Part shown: positions 8,554 through 16,351 of the stretch, in pieces
Layout of the letters: each line of letters begins with the position of its first letter
Numbering within the stretch: position 1 is the first letter of the stretch
Assembly (NCBI GenBank): GCA_964405335.1
Contig: CAYONP010000100.1
Location: 1-19,848, forward strand
DNA length: 19,848 nt
Reading direction: 5' to 3'
From: CAYONP01 sp964405335
GTDB lineage: Bacteria > Armatimonadota > UBA10988
Notes under the pieces: generated by a model
The model's input: the letters and a program-made list of their open reading frames with translations, nothing else
Told to the model about the DNA's origin: nothing
The model's database searches: none
Made by a program: the position numbers and the translations under genes

Positions 8554-9705
8554 GTGCGGGCAAGGCTGGTTCGGGCTGGGTGTCTCTTGCTGCTCGCCTC
8601 AAGTCTGGCGTTCGGTGCGAACGACAAGGCGTTCTGGGGCATCTTTGTCGAGACGGTGGTGAACAAGAACGTCGGCATGCCCGACGTGTCGGCCATGCTG
8701 GCCAACCTGCCGCCCGAGGCGCTGGCCAACCTGCCGCCCGAGGTCCGCGCGATGATCGGCGGCGGCGCGGCACGGCGGGTGTCGATGCGCTTCTGGACCC
8801 CCGGCACGGCGCCCGAGGGCGCCACGGCCACGGTCTTCGCACCCGACGGCTTCGGCCAGGGCGAGCGGCTGCCGATGCAGCTCATCCGCCCCGGCGAGCT
8901 GTTCGGCGACGAGGAGGACCCCGGGCCGCGTGAAGAGGTCACCGCGCCGCCGCAAGGCAAGATGCGGATCGAAATCTACTGGGGCTCGTCGGCCACCGTC
9001 AAGCCGGGCCAGCCGAAGGTAATCGAGGTCGACCTGTCGACCATGACCCCCGAGCAGCGGACCGAGTGGCGCGAACAGATGGAGAACGCCACCAGCGGCG
9101 GCTACCGCGCCGACTGGACCCAGGCGGTCTGGCCCCGGCCGCAGGACCAACCCAACTTCGCCGAGTCGGTCATGACCGGCAACTTCCGGCTCGAATCAAG
9201 CTACGGCGGCGGGGTCGACATCGACGTGCCGGGCACCGTCGGATATCTCGACCCGATCCAGTTCAGCAGTCCCGACTTCAGCCAGACCATCGACTTGACC
9301 AAGGCGATCGAGTTCGTCTGGCCGGCGATCGCCAACGTGCTGGGCTACCACGGTCAGATCACCGGCTTCCACGGCACCACGTTCGTGATTTGGCACGCCG
9401 GCGAGGCCGAGCCGAACTTCGACGCGGCGGTCGACTTCGACTTCATGCAGATGGCCGACGTCCGCCGACTGGTCACCGAGCGGCTGTTCATGCCGGGCGA
9501 CGCCGACGAGGTGACGGTGCCCGAGGGCATCTTCGCCGAGTGCGACATAGTCGGCATGAACATGACCGGCTACGGCACCGGCACGGCCCGCGACGACACC
9601 GACCCACTGCCGCGCGTGCAGACCAAGACGGTCTTCACCGGCTCGCTCGGCGGCAAGATGATGGCCGGCATGATGCCCGGCGGCGCCCCCCGCCCAAGGC
9701 GGTAA
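8554..9705 (+). CDS. Secreted protein of unknown function with LANLPPE repeat
   Basis: The 383-residue protein starts at GTG (8554) with AGGAG six bases upstream, although the frame is open further upstream. A signal peptide is clear: RLVRAGCLLLLASSLAFGAND. Early in the mature protein a 24-bp tandem duplication gives two LANLPPE units (DNA about 8698-8742), followed by VRAMIGGG. The body is acidic and beta-rich (VSMRFWTPG, KMRIEIYWGSSATVKPGQPKVIEVDL, VFAPDGFGQGERLPMQL), with a hydrophobic stretch IEFVWPAIANVLGYHGQITGF near the middle of the C-terminal half. It ends in a methionine- and glycine-rich tail (GGKMMAGMMPGGAPRPRR). I recognise no family. It is divergent from the copper-amine-oxidase-N-like secreted protein and followed within five bases by an inverted-repeat element. 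Confidence 0.75.
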   Translation: MRARLVRAGCLLLLASSLAFGANDKAFWGIFVETVVNKNVGMPDVSAMLANLPPEALANLPPEVRAMIGGGAARRVSMRFWTPGTAPEGATATVFAPDGFGQGERLPMQLIRPGELFGDEEDPGPREEVTAPPQGKMRIEIYWGSSATVKPGQPKVIEVDLSTMTPEQRTEWREQMENATSGGYRADWTQAVWPRPQDQPNFAESVMTGNFRLESSYGGGVDIDVPGTVGYLDPIQFSSPDFSQTIDLTKAIEFVWPAIANVLGYHGQITGFHGTTFVIWHAGEAEPNFDAAVDFDFMQMADVRRLVTERLFMPGDADEVTVPEGIFAECDIVGMNMTGYGTGTARDDTDPLPRVQTKTVFTGSLGGKMMAGMMPGGAPRPRR

Positions 9706-9709
9706 CGGA

Positions 9710-9796
9710 CCGGGGTCAGGTCTCGGAATCAGGCAGATTGTTACGCAATCGGCCGAGAATCGTAACGACCAGCGTGATCTTGAGACCTGACCCCGG
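9710..9796. mobile_element. 87-bp element with perfect 15-bp inverted ends (MITE/REP-like)
   Basis: CCGGGGTCAGGTCTC (9710-9724) is the exact reverse complement of 9782-9796. The 57-bp interior is less GC-rich and holds nested pairs: GTTACG (9740-9745) with CGTAAC (9761-9766), and alternatively GATTG with CAATC around 9736-9750. The element fills the gap between two plus-strand genes, starting 5 bases after one stop and ending 17 bases before the next ATG. The end motif AGACCTGACCCC resembles, from memory, palindromic repeats mobilised by REP-associated transposases. No transposase is in the window. Confidence 0.75.
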
Positions 9797-9813
9797 GGTG
9801 TTTGAAGGACAGG

Positions 9814-10830
9814 ATGCGCACGCTTGCCGAAGGGCTGCGGTTATATCAGGAAGAGCGCTACGACGAGGCCGCACGGCGGCTGCAGGTGGTCTGTGAGTTC
9901 GAGCCCGACAACGTCCAGGCCTGGATGTACTACGGCGCGGTGCTCGGCAAGCTCGACCATTGGCCACACGCCGTGCGGGCGTTCGAGCGGGTCGTCGCGC
10001 TGCAGCCCGATGAGTCGTCCGGCTTCTACAACCTGGCCCACGCCCGGCTGAACACCGGCGACGCCGCTGGCGCCGAGGTGGCCATTGCCCATGCGCTGGC
10101 GCTCGAGCCGAACAACCCGGCGGTCGAGGCGCTGCGCGACAAGATCCATCGCGCGCTGCGGCCACCGGCCAAGCCCGTCGAGCCGACCGACCAAGCCGCA
10201 CCGCCGAAGCCCAAGCCGGCGCCGGCGCCCGAGCCGGCCGCGCCTCGTTCGGCGCTGCCGGTGCTGCTGATCATTCTCGCGGCGCTGCTGCTGGTCACCG
10301 CGGTGCTGCTCTACCGCAACGCCTCGGCCGAGGTCCGCGGGCTGCGCCAGGCGGCCCGGCTGCTCGACGAGGCGCTGACCGAAGAGGCCCGTCTGGCGGC
10401 CCAGCCGGGAGAGGATTTCGGCATCACCAGCCGGGCGCGCGAGCTGCGCAACGAGGCCGGTTCGCTCCTGCTCCGCCGCGGCACGGCACGGCCCGAGCTG
10501 CAATGGCTGCGCGGCCGCCTGGCCTGGGAGCGCGACCGCAACGCCCCGGTGGCCGAGGCGCTGCTGGCCGAGGCGCTCGCCGCGCTCAGTCGGCTGCCAT
10601 CCGATGAGCAGCGCCTGACCGGCGGCAACACGGCGGCGCAGATGGCCGCCGCGCACCGGCTGCTGGCCGAGATCGCCATTGCCTCGGCCGAGCAGCCGGT
10701 CGAGCTCGACGCGGCCGCCGAGCATCTTGCCGCCGCGCGCCGGCTGGCCCCGTCGCCCCGCGACGCGGCGCTGGCCGAGTCGCTGGCCGCTGCTCGTCAG
10801 GCGCTCAGACCGCCGCCATCGGGCGGGTAA
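9814..10830 (+). CDS. TPR protein with a single transmembrane segment
   Basis: The 338-residue protein begins at ATG 9814 with GAAGG five bases upstream; a TTG at 9802 in frame is less likely. Residues 3-110 form about three tetratricopeptide repeats (EGLRLYQEERYDEAARRLQ, AWMYYGAVLGKLDHWPHAVRAFERV, GFYNLAHARLNTGDAAGAEVAIAHALALEPN). A Pro/Lys/Ala linker (115-146) leads to a transmembrane helix (about 147-167, SALPVLLIILAALLLVTAVLLY). The C-terminal 170 residues are alanine-rich helices that look like more degenerate repeats. This puts the TPR part and the helical part on opposite sides of the membrane. A scaffold or assembly role is likely, with no partner evident. Its 3' end overlaps the convergent cytidylate-kinase-like gene by 26 bp. 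Confidence 0.8.
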   Translation: MRTLAEGLRLYQEERYDEAARRLQVVCEFEPDNVQAWMYYGAVLGKLDHWPHAVRAFERVVALQPDESSGFYNLAHARLNTGDAAGAEVAIAHALALEPNNPAVEALRDKIHRALRPPAKPVEPTDQAAPPKPKPAPAPEPAAPRSALPVLLIILAALLLVTAVLLYRNASAEVRGLRQAARLLDEALTEEARLAAQPGEDFGITSRARELRNEAGSLLLRRGTARPELQWLRGRLAWERDRNAPVAEALLAEALAALSRLPSDEQRLTGGNTAAQMAAAHRLLAEIAIASAEQPVELDAAAEHLAAARRLAPSPRDAALAESLAAARQALRPPPSGG

Positions 10831-11554
10831 GCACCTCGGCGCCGCATTTGGCCGACAGCGCGCAGAGCACCATTTCGACGCAGGCGGTCATCGGCACGGC
10901 TGCCGGGTTGACCGCCATGTCGAAGGCCATCGGCTCCCGCGCCGCGGCGCCATAGGCGTGGGTCAGCCAGAGCTGGCGCGAGAGGTCGATCCGCTTGACC
11001 GTCTCGATCGCCTCGGCCAGCGACATGCCCTCGCGCTCGGAGACCTGCTGCGCCCGGTACTCGAGCGGCGCATAGACCCGCACGCGAAGGCCCTTGTCGG
11101 CCGGCAGCGCCAGGTGTGCGCCGCGGCCGACGACCACCGCGTAGCCGACTTTGGCAATCGACGAGAGGACCCGGAACAGCGAGCGGGTGTAGTAATGCTC
11201 GGAGATCGTGTCCTCGGTCAGGAGGTTGCGGATCCAGACCTCCATGTCGCTCCGCTCACGCTCATCGAGCGGCTGCAGCAGCTCTTCCTGCAGGCCGCCG
11301 TCCTTGGCAATCGCCTCGAGCAGCTCGCGGTCATAGAGCGCCCAGTCGAGCCGCTCGGCGACCTGCCGCGCGAGCACCGAGCCGCCGGCGCCATACTGCC
11401 GCGAGACCGTCACATAGGGCGCCGCGGCCACCGCCGTCACCAGCTTGCCCGGCTGCCATTCACCGGCGTGCTCGGCCGCCCGGCCGCGCGCGCGGCTCAT
11501 CGCCATCTGGCGCTCAATCAGCTTAGCCAGACCTTGGTCCGATAGTCGAGACAT
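10805..11554 (-). CDS. Cytidylate-kinase-like family protein
   Basis: The 249-residue protein matches the cytidylate-kinase-like family (the AAK6/Cytidylate_kin2 type). ITISRQYGAGGS-type P-loop sequence is seen as VTVSRQYGAGGSVLARQVAERLDW (residues 48-71), followed by LYDRELLEAIAKDGG, YAVVVGRGAHLAL and LRVRVYAPLEYRAQQVSEREGMSLAEAIETVKRID, the expected order of core elements and lid. Family members are presumed nucleoside monophosphate kinases or related phosphotransferases, but the substrate is unproven and this is not the housekeeping Cmk. An N-terminal helical extension of about 45 residues precedes the core. The ATG has GGAGGTG about six bases upstream, one of the strongest ribosome sites in the window. 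The coding end overlaps the TPR gene. Confidence 0.85.
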   Translation of the reverse strand: MSRLSDQGLAKLIERQMAMSRARGRAAEHAGEWQPGKLVTAVAAAPYVTVSRQYGAGGSVLARQVAERLDWALYDRELLEAIAKDGGLQEELLQPLDERERSDMEVWIRNLLTEDTISEHYYTRSLFRVLSSIAKVGYAVVVGRGAHLALPADKGLRVRVYAPLEYRAQQVSEREGMSLAEAIETVKRIDLSRQLWLTHAYGAAAREPMAFDMAVNPAAVPMTACVEMVLCALSAKCGAEVLTRPMAAV

Positions 11555-11621
11555 GACCCACCTCCGCCCGCACCGCGTTGCGCCAAGTGTCCCCGATCCA
11601 CGCGCGCCATGTGTTGCGGAA

Positions 11622-12668
11622 TCATGGCGGTGTTGCGGAATCGAGTCGCCAGGCCTGCACCAGCGGCGTCCGCACGCCCGGCCGCAGCTCGCCGCTTGGG
11701 ATCACCACCCGACCCTGCCAGACCGTCGCGCCGGTGGTCACCACGCCGCGCAGCAGCGCGCCGGGCAGGCGCGTCGTCTCGCCGGTGGCCGGGTCATACC
11801 AGAGCAGGTCGCGGGTGAAGCCGGGGTGATCGGCCGGCGGCGTGTCGCGCTGCGAGTCGTCGGCGCCCGAGGCGAGCAGCAGCCGCCCGCCGACGACCAC
11901 CGACGGCCCCGCGCCGAGCGGCGCCGGCAGCGGCGGCAGCACGCTCCAAGCCGAGCCGAACCGCGCGGCGGGGTCGAACCGCTGCACATCGGGGACGAAG
12001 CGGAAGCTCGGCTCGGGCGCGTCGTGCTCGTGGTCGACGATCTCGCCGCCGAGCAGGTAGAGCATCGGCCGGCCGCCCGGGCCCGGCAGGGCGGCCAGCA
12101 CGGCCTTCACCCGCGGCCGGCCGGGGTAACTGAAGCAGCGCCGCCAGGCAGGCTCGTCGGCCGACAGGTCGAGTGCGTAGACGAGCTTCGAGAGATCCCA
12201 GCGCTCAGCGCTGCGCTGCCCGCCGAGGGCGTAGACCACCGGCCCGATGCGCGCCGCCGCGTGATAGGCCGCCGGCTCGGGAAACGGCGGCAGCGAGTCG
12301 ATCTCCACAGCGCCGTCGGCATAGCGCAGCCGCTGCACGTCGGGGTAGGATCGCTCGGCGTCGCAGCCGCCGATGAGCAGCAGTCCGTCGTCGGTCTCGA
12401 CCGTCGCCGCATAGGCCAGCGGGCGCGGCAGCCGGCCGACTTCGCGCCAGCCGTCGGCCTCGGGCAGCAGAGCGAGGATGCGGTCGTGATAGACCTTCGG
12501 CCCGCCTTCCCACGGCGGCCCGGCGGGGAAGTTGGCCCCGCCGGCGACCAGCAGCGCGCCAGCGTGCACGCCGACCGCCGGGCCGCCGAAGCCGAGCGGG
12601 TCGGGCAACGGCGGCAGCTCTTCGAACCGCGGCGCGGCGGCGGCGACAGCCAGGGCGAGCAGCAACAC
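11622..12668 (-). CDS. Cyclically permuted mutarotase-like Kelch beta-propeller, exported
   Basis: The 348-residue protein starts at GTG 12668 with GGAGG five bases upstream; the longer frame to 12761 runs into repeat DNA and is rejected. A short signal peptide (VLLLALAVAAAAP) precedes Kelch-type blades. GFGGPAVGVHAGALLVAGGANFPAGPPWEGG and KVYHDRILAL are hallmarks of the cyclically permuted mutarotase family, which includes N-acetylneuraminate epimerase NanM. Later blades show LLLIGGCDAE, VVYALGGQRS, MLYLLGGEIVD and LLLASGADDSQ. NanM interconverts sialic acid anomers in the periplasm; whether this one acts on sialic acid or another sugar is unknown, since no sialic-acid genes are nearby. The stop lies within a 13-bp direct repeat (GTGTTGCGGAATC at 11611 and 11630). 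Confidence 0.82.
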   Translation of the reverse strand: MLLLALAVAAAAPRFEELPPLPDPLGFGGPAVGVHAGALLVAGGANFPAGPPWEGGPKVYHDRILALLPEADGWREVGRLPRPLAYAATVETDDGLLLIGGCDAERSYPDVQRLRYADGAVEIDSLPPFPEPAAYHAAARIGPVVYALGGQRSAERWDLSKLVYALDLSADEPAWRRCFSYPGRPRVKAVLAALPGPGGRPMLYLLGGEIVDHEHDAPEPSFRFVPDVQRFDPAARFGSAWSVLPPLPAPLGAGPSVVVGGRLLLASGADDSQRDTPPADHPGFTRDLLWYDPATGETTRLPGALLRGVVTTGATVWQGRVVIPSGELRPGVRTPLVQAWRLDSATPP

Positions 12669-12704
12669 GGCATCCTCCACGGCGCCCGACGGACCGCCGG
12701 CAGA

Positions 12705-12882
12705 GCGGGCGGGGACGCCCGCGCTCCGAACGGACCGCCGGCGTCCCGCCGGCATCGGCACGTGCGGGGCGGGCGGGGACGCCCGCGCTCCGAACGGACC
12801 GCCGGCGTCCCGCCGGCATTGGCGCGTTCGGCGACCGCGCCCTACCTACGCCCGCGGCGCGTTCGGCGACCGCGCCCTACCT
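12705..12882. repeat. Nested tandem repeats in the comEA-Kelch gap
   Basis: This 236-bp gap (12669-12904) holds no gene but two kinds of duplication. A 51-bp unit is exactly repeated at 12705-12755 and 12769-12819 (period 64). A 27-bp unit ending GCCCTACCT is repeated at 12821-12847 and 12856-12882 (period 35). The 51-mer carries a GCGGGCG/CGCCCGC hairpin (also at 3938-3955) and a GCCGGCG-type hairpin (also at 3961-3978). The 27-mer carries a TTCGGCGACCG core that matches the middle of the 85-bp repeat at 1-170. The same building blocks therefore occur at three sites in the window. Confidence 0.9.
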
Positions 12883-12904
12883 GCGCCGGCCCGCGCGCCG
12901 GTGG

Positions 12905-13630
12905 TCAACGGACCACGAGGTAGGGCTTCAGCTTCTCATAGGTTGCCGGCCCGATGCCGCTTACCTGCTGAATCTCCTCGGGGCCGCCGAACCTGCCGTG
13001 CGTCTCGCGATAGGCCAGGATCCGCCCGGCGAGCACCGGGCCGATGCCGGGCAGCGTCTCGAGCTCGGCCAGCGTGGCTTGGTTCAGATCGACCGGCCCG
13101 GCCGGCAGGCTCGGGCCCGCGGCCGGCTTGTCCGACGGGCCGACCGCCCCGAGATAGGTGGTCTCGGCCTCGCCGGTCGGCTCGCCGTCGGCCGGGCGCG
13201 GTGGCGGCGGTGGGCGGGCGTAGACGTCTTCGGTGACCACCAAGATGCGGTCGGCCGGGCCGTCGTCGGGTCCGGGGACATACAGCCTCATGCCGTCGCT
13301 CAGCCGCGCGGCCAGGTTGAGGTCGTCGAGCCGAGCGCCGTCGCGCTGGCCGCCGGCGCGTTCGATGGCATCAAGCACCCGGTCGTCGGCGCCGAAGTGA
13401 TAGACGCCCGGCGTGTTGACCGCGCCGGTCACGTGGACGCGCAGGAACGCCTCGTCGCCGGACTTCTCGGGCAGCGGCGCGGGCTGCGCGACGAGTTGGT
13501 CGCTCCGCCGCGCGGCCTGCTCGCCGAGGTGGTAGACGTAGACGTAGCCGGCGGCGGCGGCGAGGCAGAGCAGCGTGCCGAGCGCGATGCGCAGGCCCGG
13601 CGACCAGCTCTCGCCCGGCTGCGTGTCCAT
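12905..13630 (-). CDS. comEA: ComEA-type DNA-binding protein (SLBB plus helix-hairpin-helix)
   Basis: The 241-residue protein has an N-terminal membrane anchor (about 12-33, GLRIALGTLLCLAAAAGYVYVY), a SLBB-like ligand domain (about 62-118, RVHVTGAVNTPGVYHFGADDRVLDAIERAGG), a Pro-rich spacer, and a C-terminal tandem helix-hairpin-helix (about 179-241: VDLNQATLAELETLPGIGPVLAGRILAYRE and IQQVSGIGPATYEKLKPYL). This is the full architecture of ComEA, the membrane receptor that binds incoming double-stranded DNA during natural transformation. Its ATG follows the pilT stop after one base, so translation is coupled. Pairing with PilT fits a DNA-uptake role, but no ComEC or pilin genes are in the window. 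Confidence 0.9.
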   Translation of the reverse strand: MDTQPGESWSPGLRIALGTLLCLAAAAGYVYVYHLGEQAARRSDQLVAQPAPLPEKSGDEAFLRVHVTGAVNTPGVYHFGADDRVLDAIERAGGQRDGARLDDLNLAARLSDGMRLYVPGPDDGPADRILVVTEDVYARPPPPPRPADGEPTGEAETTYLGAVGPSDKPAAGPSLPAGPVDLNQATLAELETLPGIGPVLAGRILAYRETHGRFGGPEEIQQVSGIGPATYEKLKPYLVVR

Positions 13631-13631
13631 C

Positions 13632-14714
13632 TCAGTCGAGTAGCCCCATCTGGCGCAGCAGGCGGTTCAGCTCCTCGGGCGAGCCGCTCGCCGCGCCGGC
13701 CGCCTCGAGGGTGATCAGCTCGCGCTTAATGTGCTTGGCCAGCGACTGGTTCAAGGTCTGCATGCGGTAGTGCCCGCCGTGGCTCTCCTCGATGATCCGG
13801 GCCAGCCGGTCGGTCGCCCCGTCGGCGATGTTCTTCTGCACCGGCGGCGAGTTGGTCATCACCTCAACGGCGACCACCCGCCCCGGCCGCGAGGCCATCG
13901 GCACCAGCCGCTGGCAGACCACCGCCCGCAGCACCTGGGCCAGTTGGTGGCGGACCTGAAGCTGCTGCCCCGCCGAGAAGGTGTCGATGATCCGGTCGAC
14001 GGTCTGCGCCGCGTCGATGGTGTGCATCGTCGAGAGCACCAGATGCCCCGTCTCGGCCGCGGTCACCGCCGTGGCGATGGTCTCCGCGTCGCGCATCTCG
14101 CCAATCAAGATGACGTCGGGGTCCTGGCGCAGGATGTGCTTCAGGGCGGTGCCGAAGTCGGGCGAGTCGACGCCGATTTCGCGCTGACAGACCGACGCGG
14201 TCGCGTCGGTGTAGACAAACTCGATCGGGTCCTCGACGGTAACGATGTGCACCGGCCGGCGCTGGTTGATGTGCTCGACCATCGCCGCCAGGGTGGTGCT
14301 CTTGCCCTGGCCGGTCGGCCCGGTGACCAGCACCAGGCCACTCGGACTCATCGCCACGTCGGCCAGCACGCTGGGCAGGTAGAGCTCGTCCAGGGTCGGC
14401 ACGCGCAGCGGCACGGCGCGGACCACGCAGCTCAGCTCGCCGCGCTGGCGGAAGGCATTGACTCGGTAGCGTGAGGTGTCGGCCGGTGCATAGCTGAGAT
14501 CGACCGCGCCGTCGGCCTCGAGCTTGTCGCGCAGCGCCGGGCTGAGGATCGGTTCGAGCAGCCGCCGCAGGTCATCGTTGCTGACCGGCGGATACTCGCT
14601 GGCGACCAGCAGCCCGCTGATGCGGAAGAGCGGCGGCCGGCCGGCCTTCAGGTGGAGGTCGGACCCCTGCCGCTCGACCAACGCCTTGAGCATCTCGTCC
14701 AGCGGGACGGTCAT
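13632..14714 (-). CDS. pilT: Type IV pilus retraction ATPase PilT
   Basis: The 360-residue protein is a hexameric cytoplasmic ATPase that depolymerises type IV pili. Visible motifs are the N-terminal GSDLHLKAGRPPLFRISG (17-34), Walker A GPTGQGKST (132-140; Gln where Ser is common), Asp box VTVEDPIEF (158-166), Walker B DVILIGE (200-206) and the His box STMHTIDAAQTVDRIIDTF. The C-terminal region corresponding to the AIRNLIRE retraction motif is not recognisable, so a PilU-like or lineage-specific motor is possible. The ATG at 14714 forms an ATGA overlap with the GAF gene stop; the longer frame to 14759 would lie inside that gene and is rejected. Downstream comEA follows after one base. Confidence 0.92.
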   Translation of the reverse strand: MTVPLDEMLKALVERQGSDLHLKAGRPPLFRISGLLVASEYPPVSNDDLRRLLEPILSPALRDKLEADGAVDLSYAPADTSRYRVNAFRQRGELSCVVRAVPLRVPTLDELYLPSVLADVAMSPSGLVLVTGPTGQGKSTTLAAMVEHINQRRPVHIVTVEDPIEFVYTDATASVCQREIGVDSPDFGTALKHILRQDPDVILIGEMRDAETIATAVTAAETGHLVLSTMHTIDAAQTVDRIIDTFSAGQQLQVRHQLAQVLRAVVCQRLVPMASRPGRVVAVEVMTNSPPVQKNIADGATDRLARIIEESHGGHYRMQTLNQSLAKHIKRELITLEAAGAASGSPEELNRLLRQMGLLD

Positions 14715-15277
14715 TCGCTCGGCACCCTCCCCCTCATGGTGAACAAGATCCCGATGCACTCGGCCACCTCGCGGGCCAGCTCCTCATCCTCGGGCTCGAA
14801 CGTGCCGCGCCGCTTGTTGACCAGCTCGAGGCAGCCGATGGTCCGGCTGCGGACCTTGATCGGCGCGGCCAGCAGTTGCCGCACGTCGAACCCGAGCTGC
14901 TCGGACACCTCGCGGTGCCAGCGCGGCTCCTCGGCGACTTCGGTCACGCGGACCACCTGGCCGGTCTCCATGCACCAACCGGCCAGCCCCTCACCCGCAT
15001 CGAAGCGAATGTGCGTGACCGCCTCGTTGACCGGGCCCGTGGCGGCGGCGAAGTAGAGGTCGCCGACCTGGCGGTCGAGCATGATCACGCTGGTCGCCTC
15101 GACCTCGAGCCGGCGCTCGAGCAGCCCCAGCGCGGCCTCGAGCAGCTCGCCCTCGTCGTGCCACTCGGTGGCCAGGCGGAACAGCTCCATGACCAGCGCG
15201 TGCCGCCGACCCAACATGCCGAGAGCGCGGTGTACCTGCCGCAGCGAGGTCATCTCTCCGCCGGTGAACTCCGCCAT
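14711..15277 (-). CDS. GAF-domain protein
   Basis: The 188-residue protein is essentially a single GAF domain (about 28-185): ELFRLATEWHDEGELLEAALGLL, VEATSVIMLD, GEGLAGWCMETGQVVRVTEV and LLAAPIKVRSRTIGCLELVNKR, then a C-terminal helix. There is no effector domain, so it probably acts as a small-molecule sensor that interacts with a partner. Its stop overlaps the start of pilT by four bases (ATGA), suggesting it modulates the pilus motor or is made in fixed ratio with it. The start ATG at 15277 lacks a strong ribosome site. An alternative ATG at 15253 has GGAG too close, so the exact start is uncertain. It lies 57 bp after the PfkB kinase gene. Confidence 0.85.
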   Translation of the reverse strand: MAEFTGGEMTSLRQVHRALGMLGRRHALVMELFRLATEWHDEGELLEAALGLLERRLEVEATSVIMLDRQVGDLYFAAATGPVNEAVTHIRFDAGEGLAGWCMETGQVVRVTEVAEEPRWHREVSEQLGFDVRQLLAAPIKVRSRTIGCLELVNKRRGTFEPEDEELAREVAECIGILFTMRGRVPSE

Positions 15278-15334
15278 CGCATCATCCCGACGCGCCGCCC
15301 TTCGCCCCGCACCGACCAACTCCTGCGCCGGCGG

Positions 15335-16351
15335 TCAGTCCGTCCCGTACGGCGATTGGCCGAGCCGCTCGAGCACCTGCTCAACGCTCGCGGTGCCCGT
15401 GGTGCCGAGCTGCTGGATGGTGATCGAGGCGACCAGGCAGCCGACCTGCGCCGCCTCGCGCAGCGTGCCGCCGGCGGCCAGTGTGCAGACCGCCCCGGCG
15501 GTGAAGCTGTCACCCGCGCCGACGATGTCGATCGGCCCGCCGACCGGCACGCCGGGGACCACCTCGGTCGCCTCCGCGGTCGCGGCCAGCGCGCCGGCGG
15601 CGCCGAGGGTGATCATGCACGGCCGGCCGTTGCGCCGGGCCAGCTCGCGCGCCACGTCGGCGGGCGGCGCGTCGTGCCCGACCATCGCCCGCGCCTCGGC
15701 CAGGTTCGGCTTGACCATCACGTCGCGGAAGGCGGCGATGTGGGCCCGGGAATCGACCCAGATCGGCAGCGCCGGCTGCTCGCGCCCGAGCGCCGCCAGC
15801 GCCTCGCGCACCGCTCCGGTGACCACGCCGCAGTCGGGCTCGCTCACCTGGTCGGCGACGATCACGGCGTCGACCTGCTCGCTCACCGTGCGCAGCGCCT
15901 CGATCACCTCGCGTTCGATGCTCGCCGGGGTCGGGGTGCGGTTCTTGATGTCCAGCCGGCTGAGCTCCTCGGCCGGCGCGCCGGGCCGGGTGACCATCGG
16001 CTTGGTGTAGGTCGGGGTGCGGCGGTCGCTCGTCTCGCGCAGCAGCTCGCACCGGACGCCGGTGGCCTCGAGCCCCTGCTGCAGCTCATAGCCCTCGCCG
16101 TCGCGGCCGCGGAAGCCGACGGCGAAGAGGTAACCAACGCCGAGCGCGGCCAGGTTGTTGGTCACCGTGCCCGCCGCGCCGGGTTGCGCGCGGACTTCGA
16201 CCACCTGGTGCGCCGGCAGGCCGGTCTCCAGGGACCGCTCCTCGAGCGCCGGGTCGATCATCAGGTAGCGGTCGACGAAGAAGTCGCCAACGACGGCGAT
16301 CCGCAGTCGCCCGAAGCGGCCGAGCAGGGTGGCCAGGCGTTCAGTCGTCAT
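15335..16351 (-). CDS. PfkB-family carbohydrate kinase (RfaE/HldE-like)
   Basis: The 338-residue protein is a ribokinase-family sugar kinase. It shows VVGDFFVDRYL (20-30), the N-terminal strand and substrate loop resembling heptose-7-phosphate kinase (HldE/RfaE domain I), GAAGTVTNNLAALG (58-71), and the catalytic anion-hole motif GAGDSFTAG (278-286) with base Asp281. Glycine-rich MITLGAAGAL precedes the last. There is no nucleotidyltransferase domain, so it is not a bifunctional HldE. The ATG at 16351 overlaps the upstream gene's stop by 11 bases. Being third in a compact cassette with a HAD phosphatase and a deoxyhypusine-synthase-like protein, it probably phosphorylates a sugar or nucleoside intermediate; the substrate is unknown. 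Confidence 0.87.
   Translation of the reverse strand: MTTERLATLLGRFGRLRIAVVGDFFVDRYLMIDPALEERSLETGLPAHQVVEVRAQPGAAGTVTNNLAALGVGYLFAVGFRGRDGEGYELQQGLEATGVRCELLRETSDRRTPTYTKPMVTRPGAPAEELSRLDIKNRTPTPASIEREVIEALRTVSEQVDAVIVADQVSEPDCGVVTGAVREALAALGREQPALPIWVDSRAHIAAFRDVMVKPNLAEARAMVGHDAPPADVARELARRNGRPCMITLGAAGALAATAEATEVVPGVPVGGPIDIVGAGDSFTAGAVCTLAAGGTLREAAQVGCLVASITIQQLGTTGTASVEQVLERLGQSPYGTD

Noticed and set aside
12669..12761. N-terminal extension of the Kelch-type protein
   Set aside because: It translates repeat DNA as an Arg-rich string; a GTG with a good ribosome site and a signal peptide begins at 12668.
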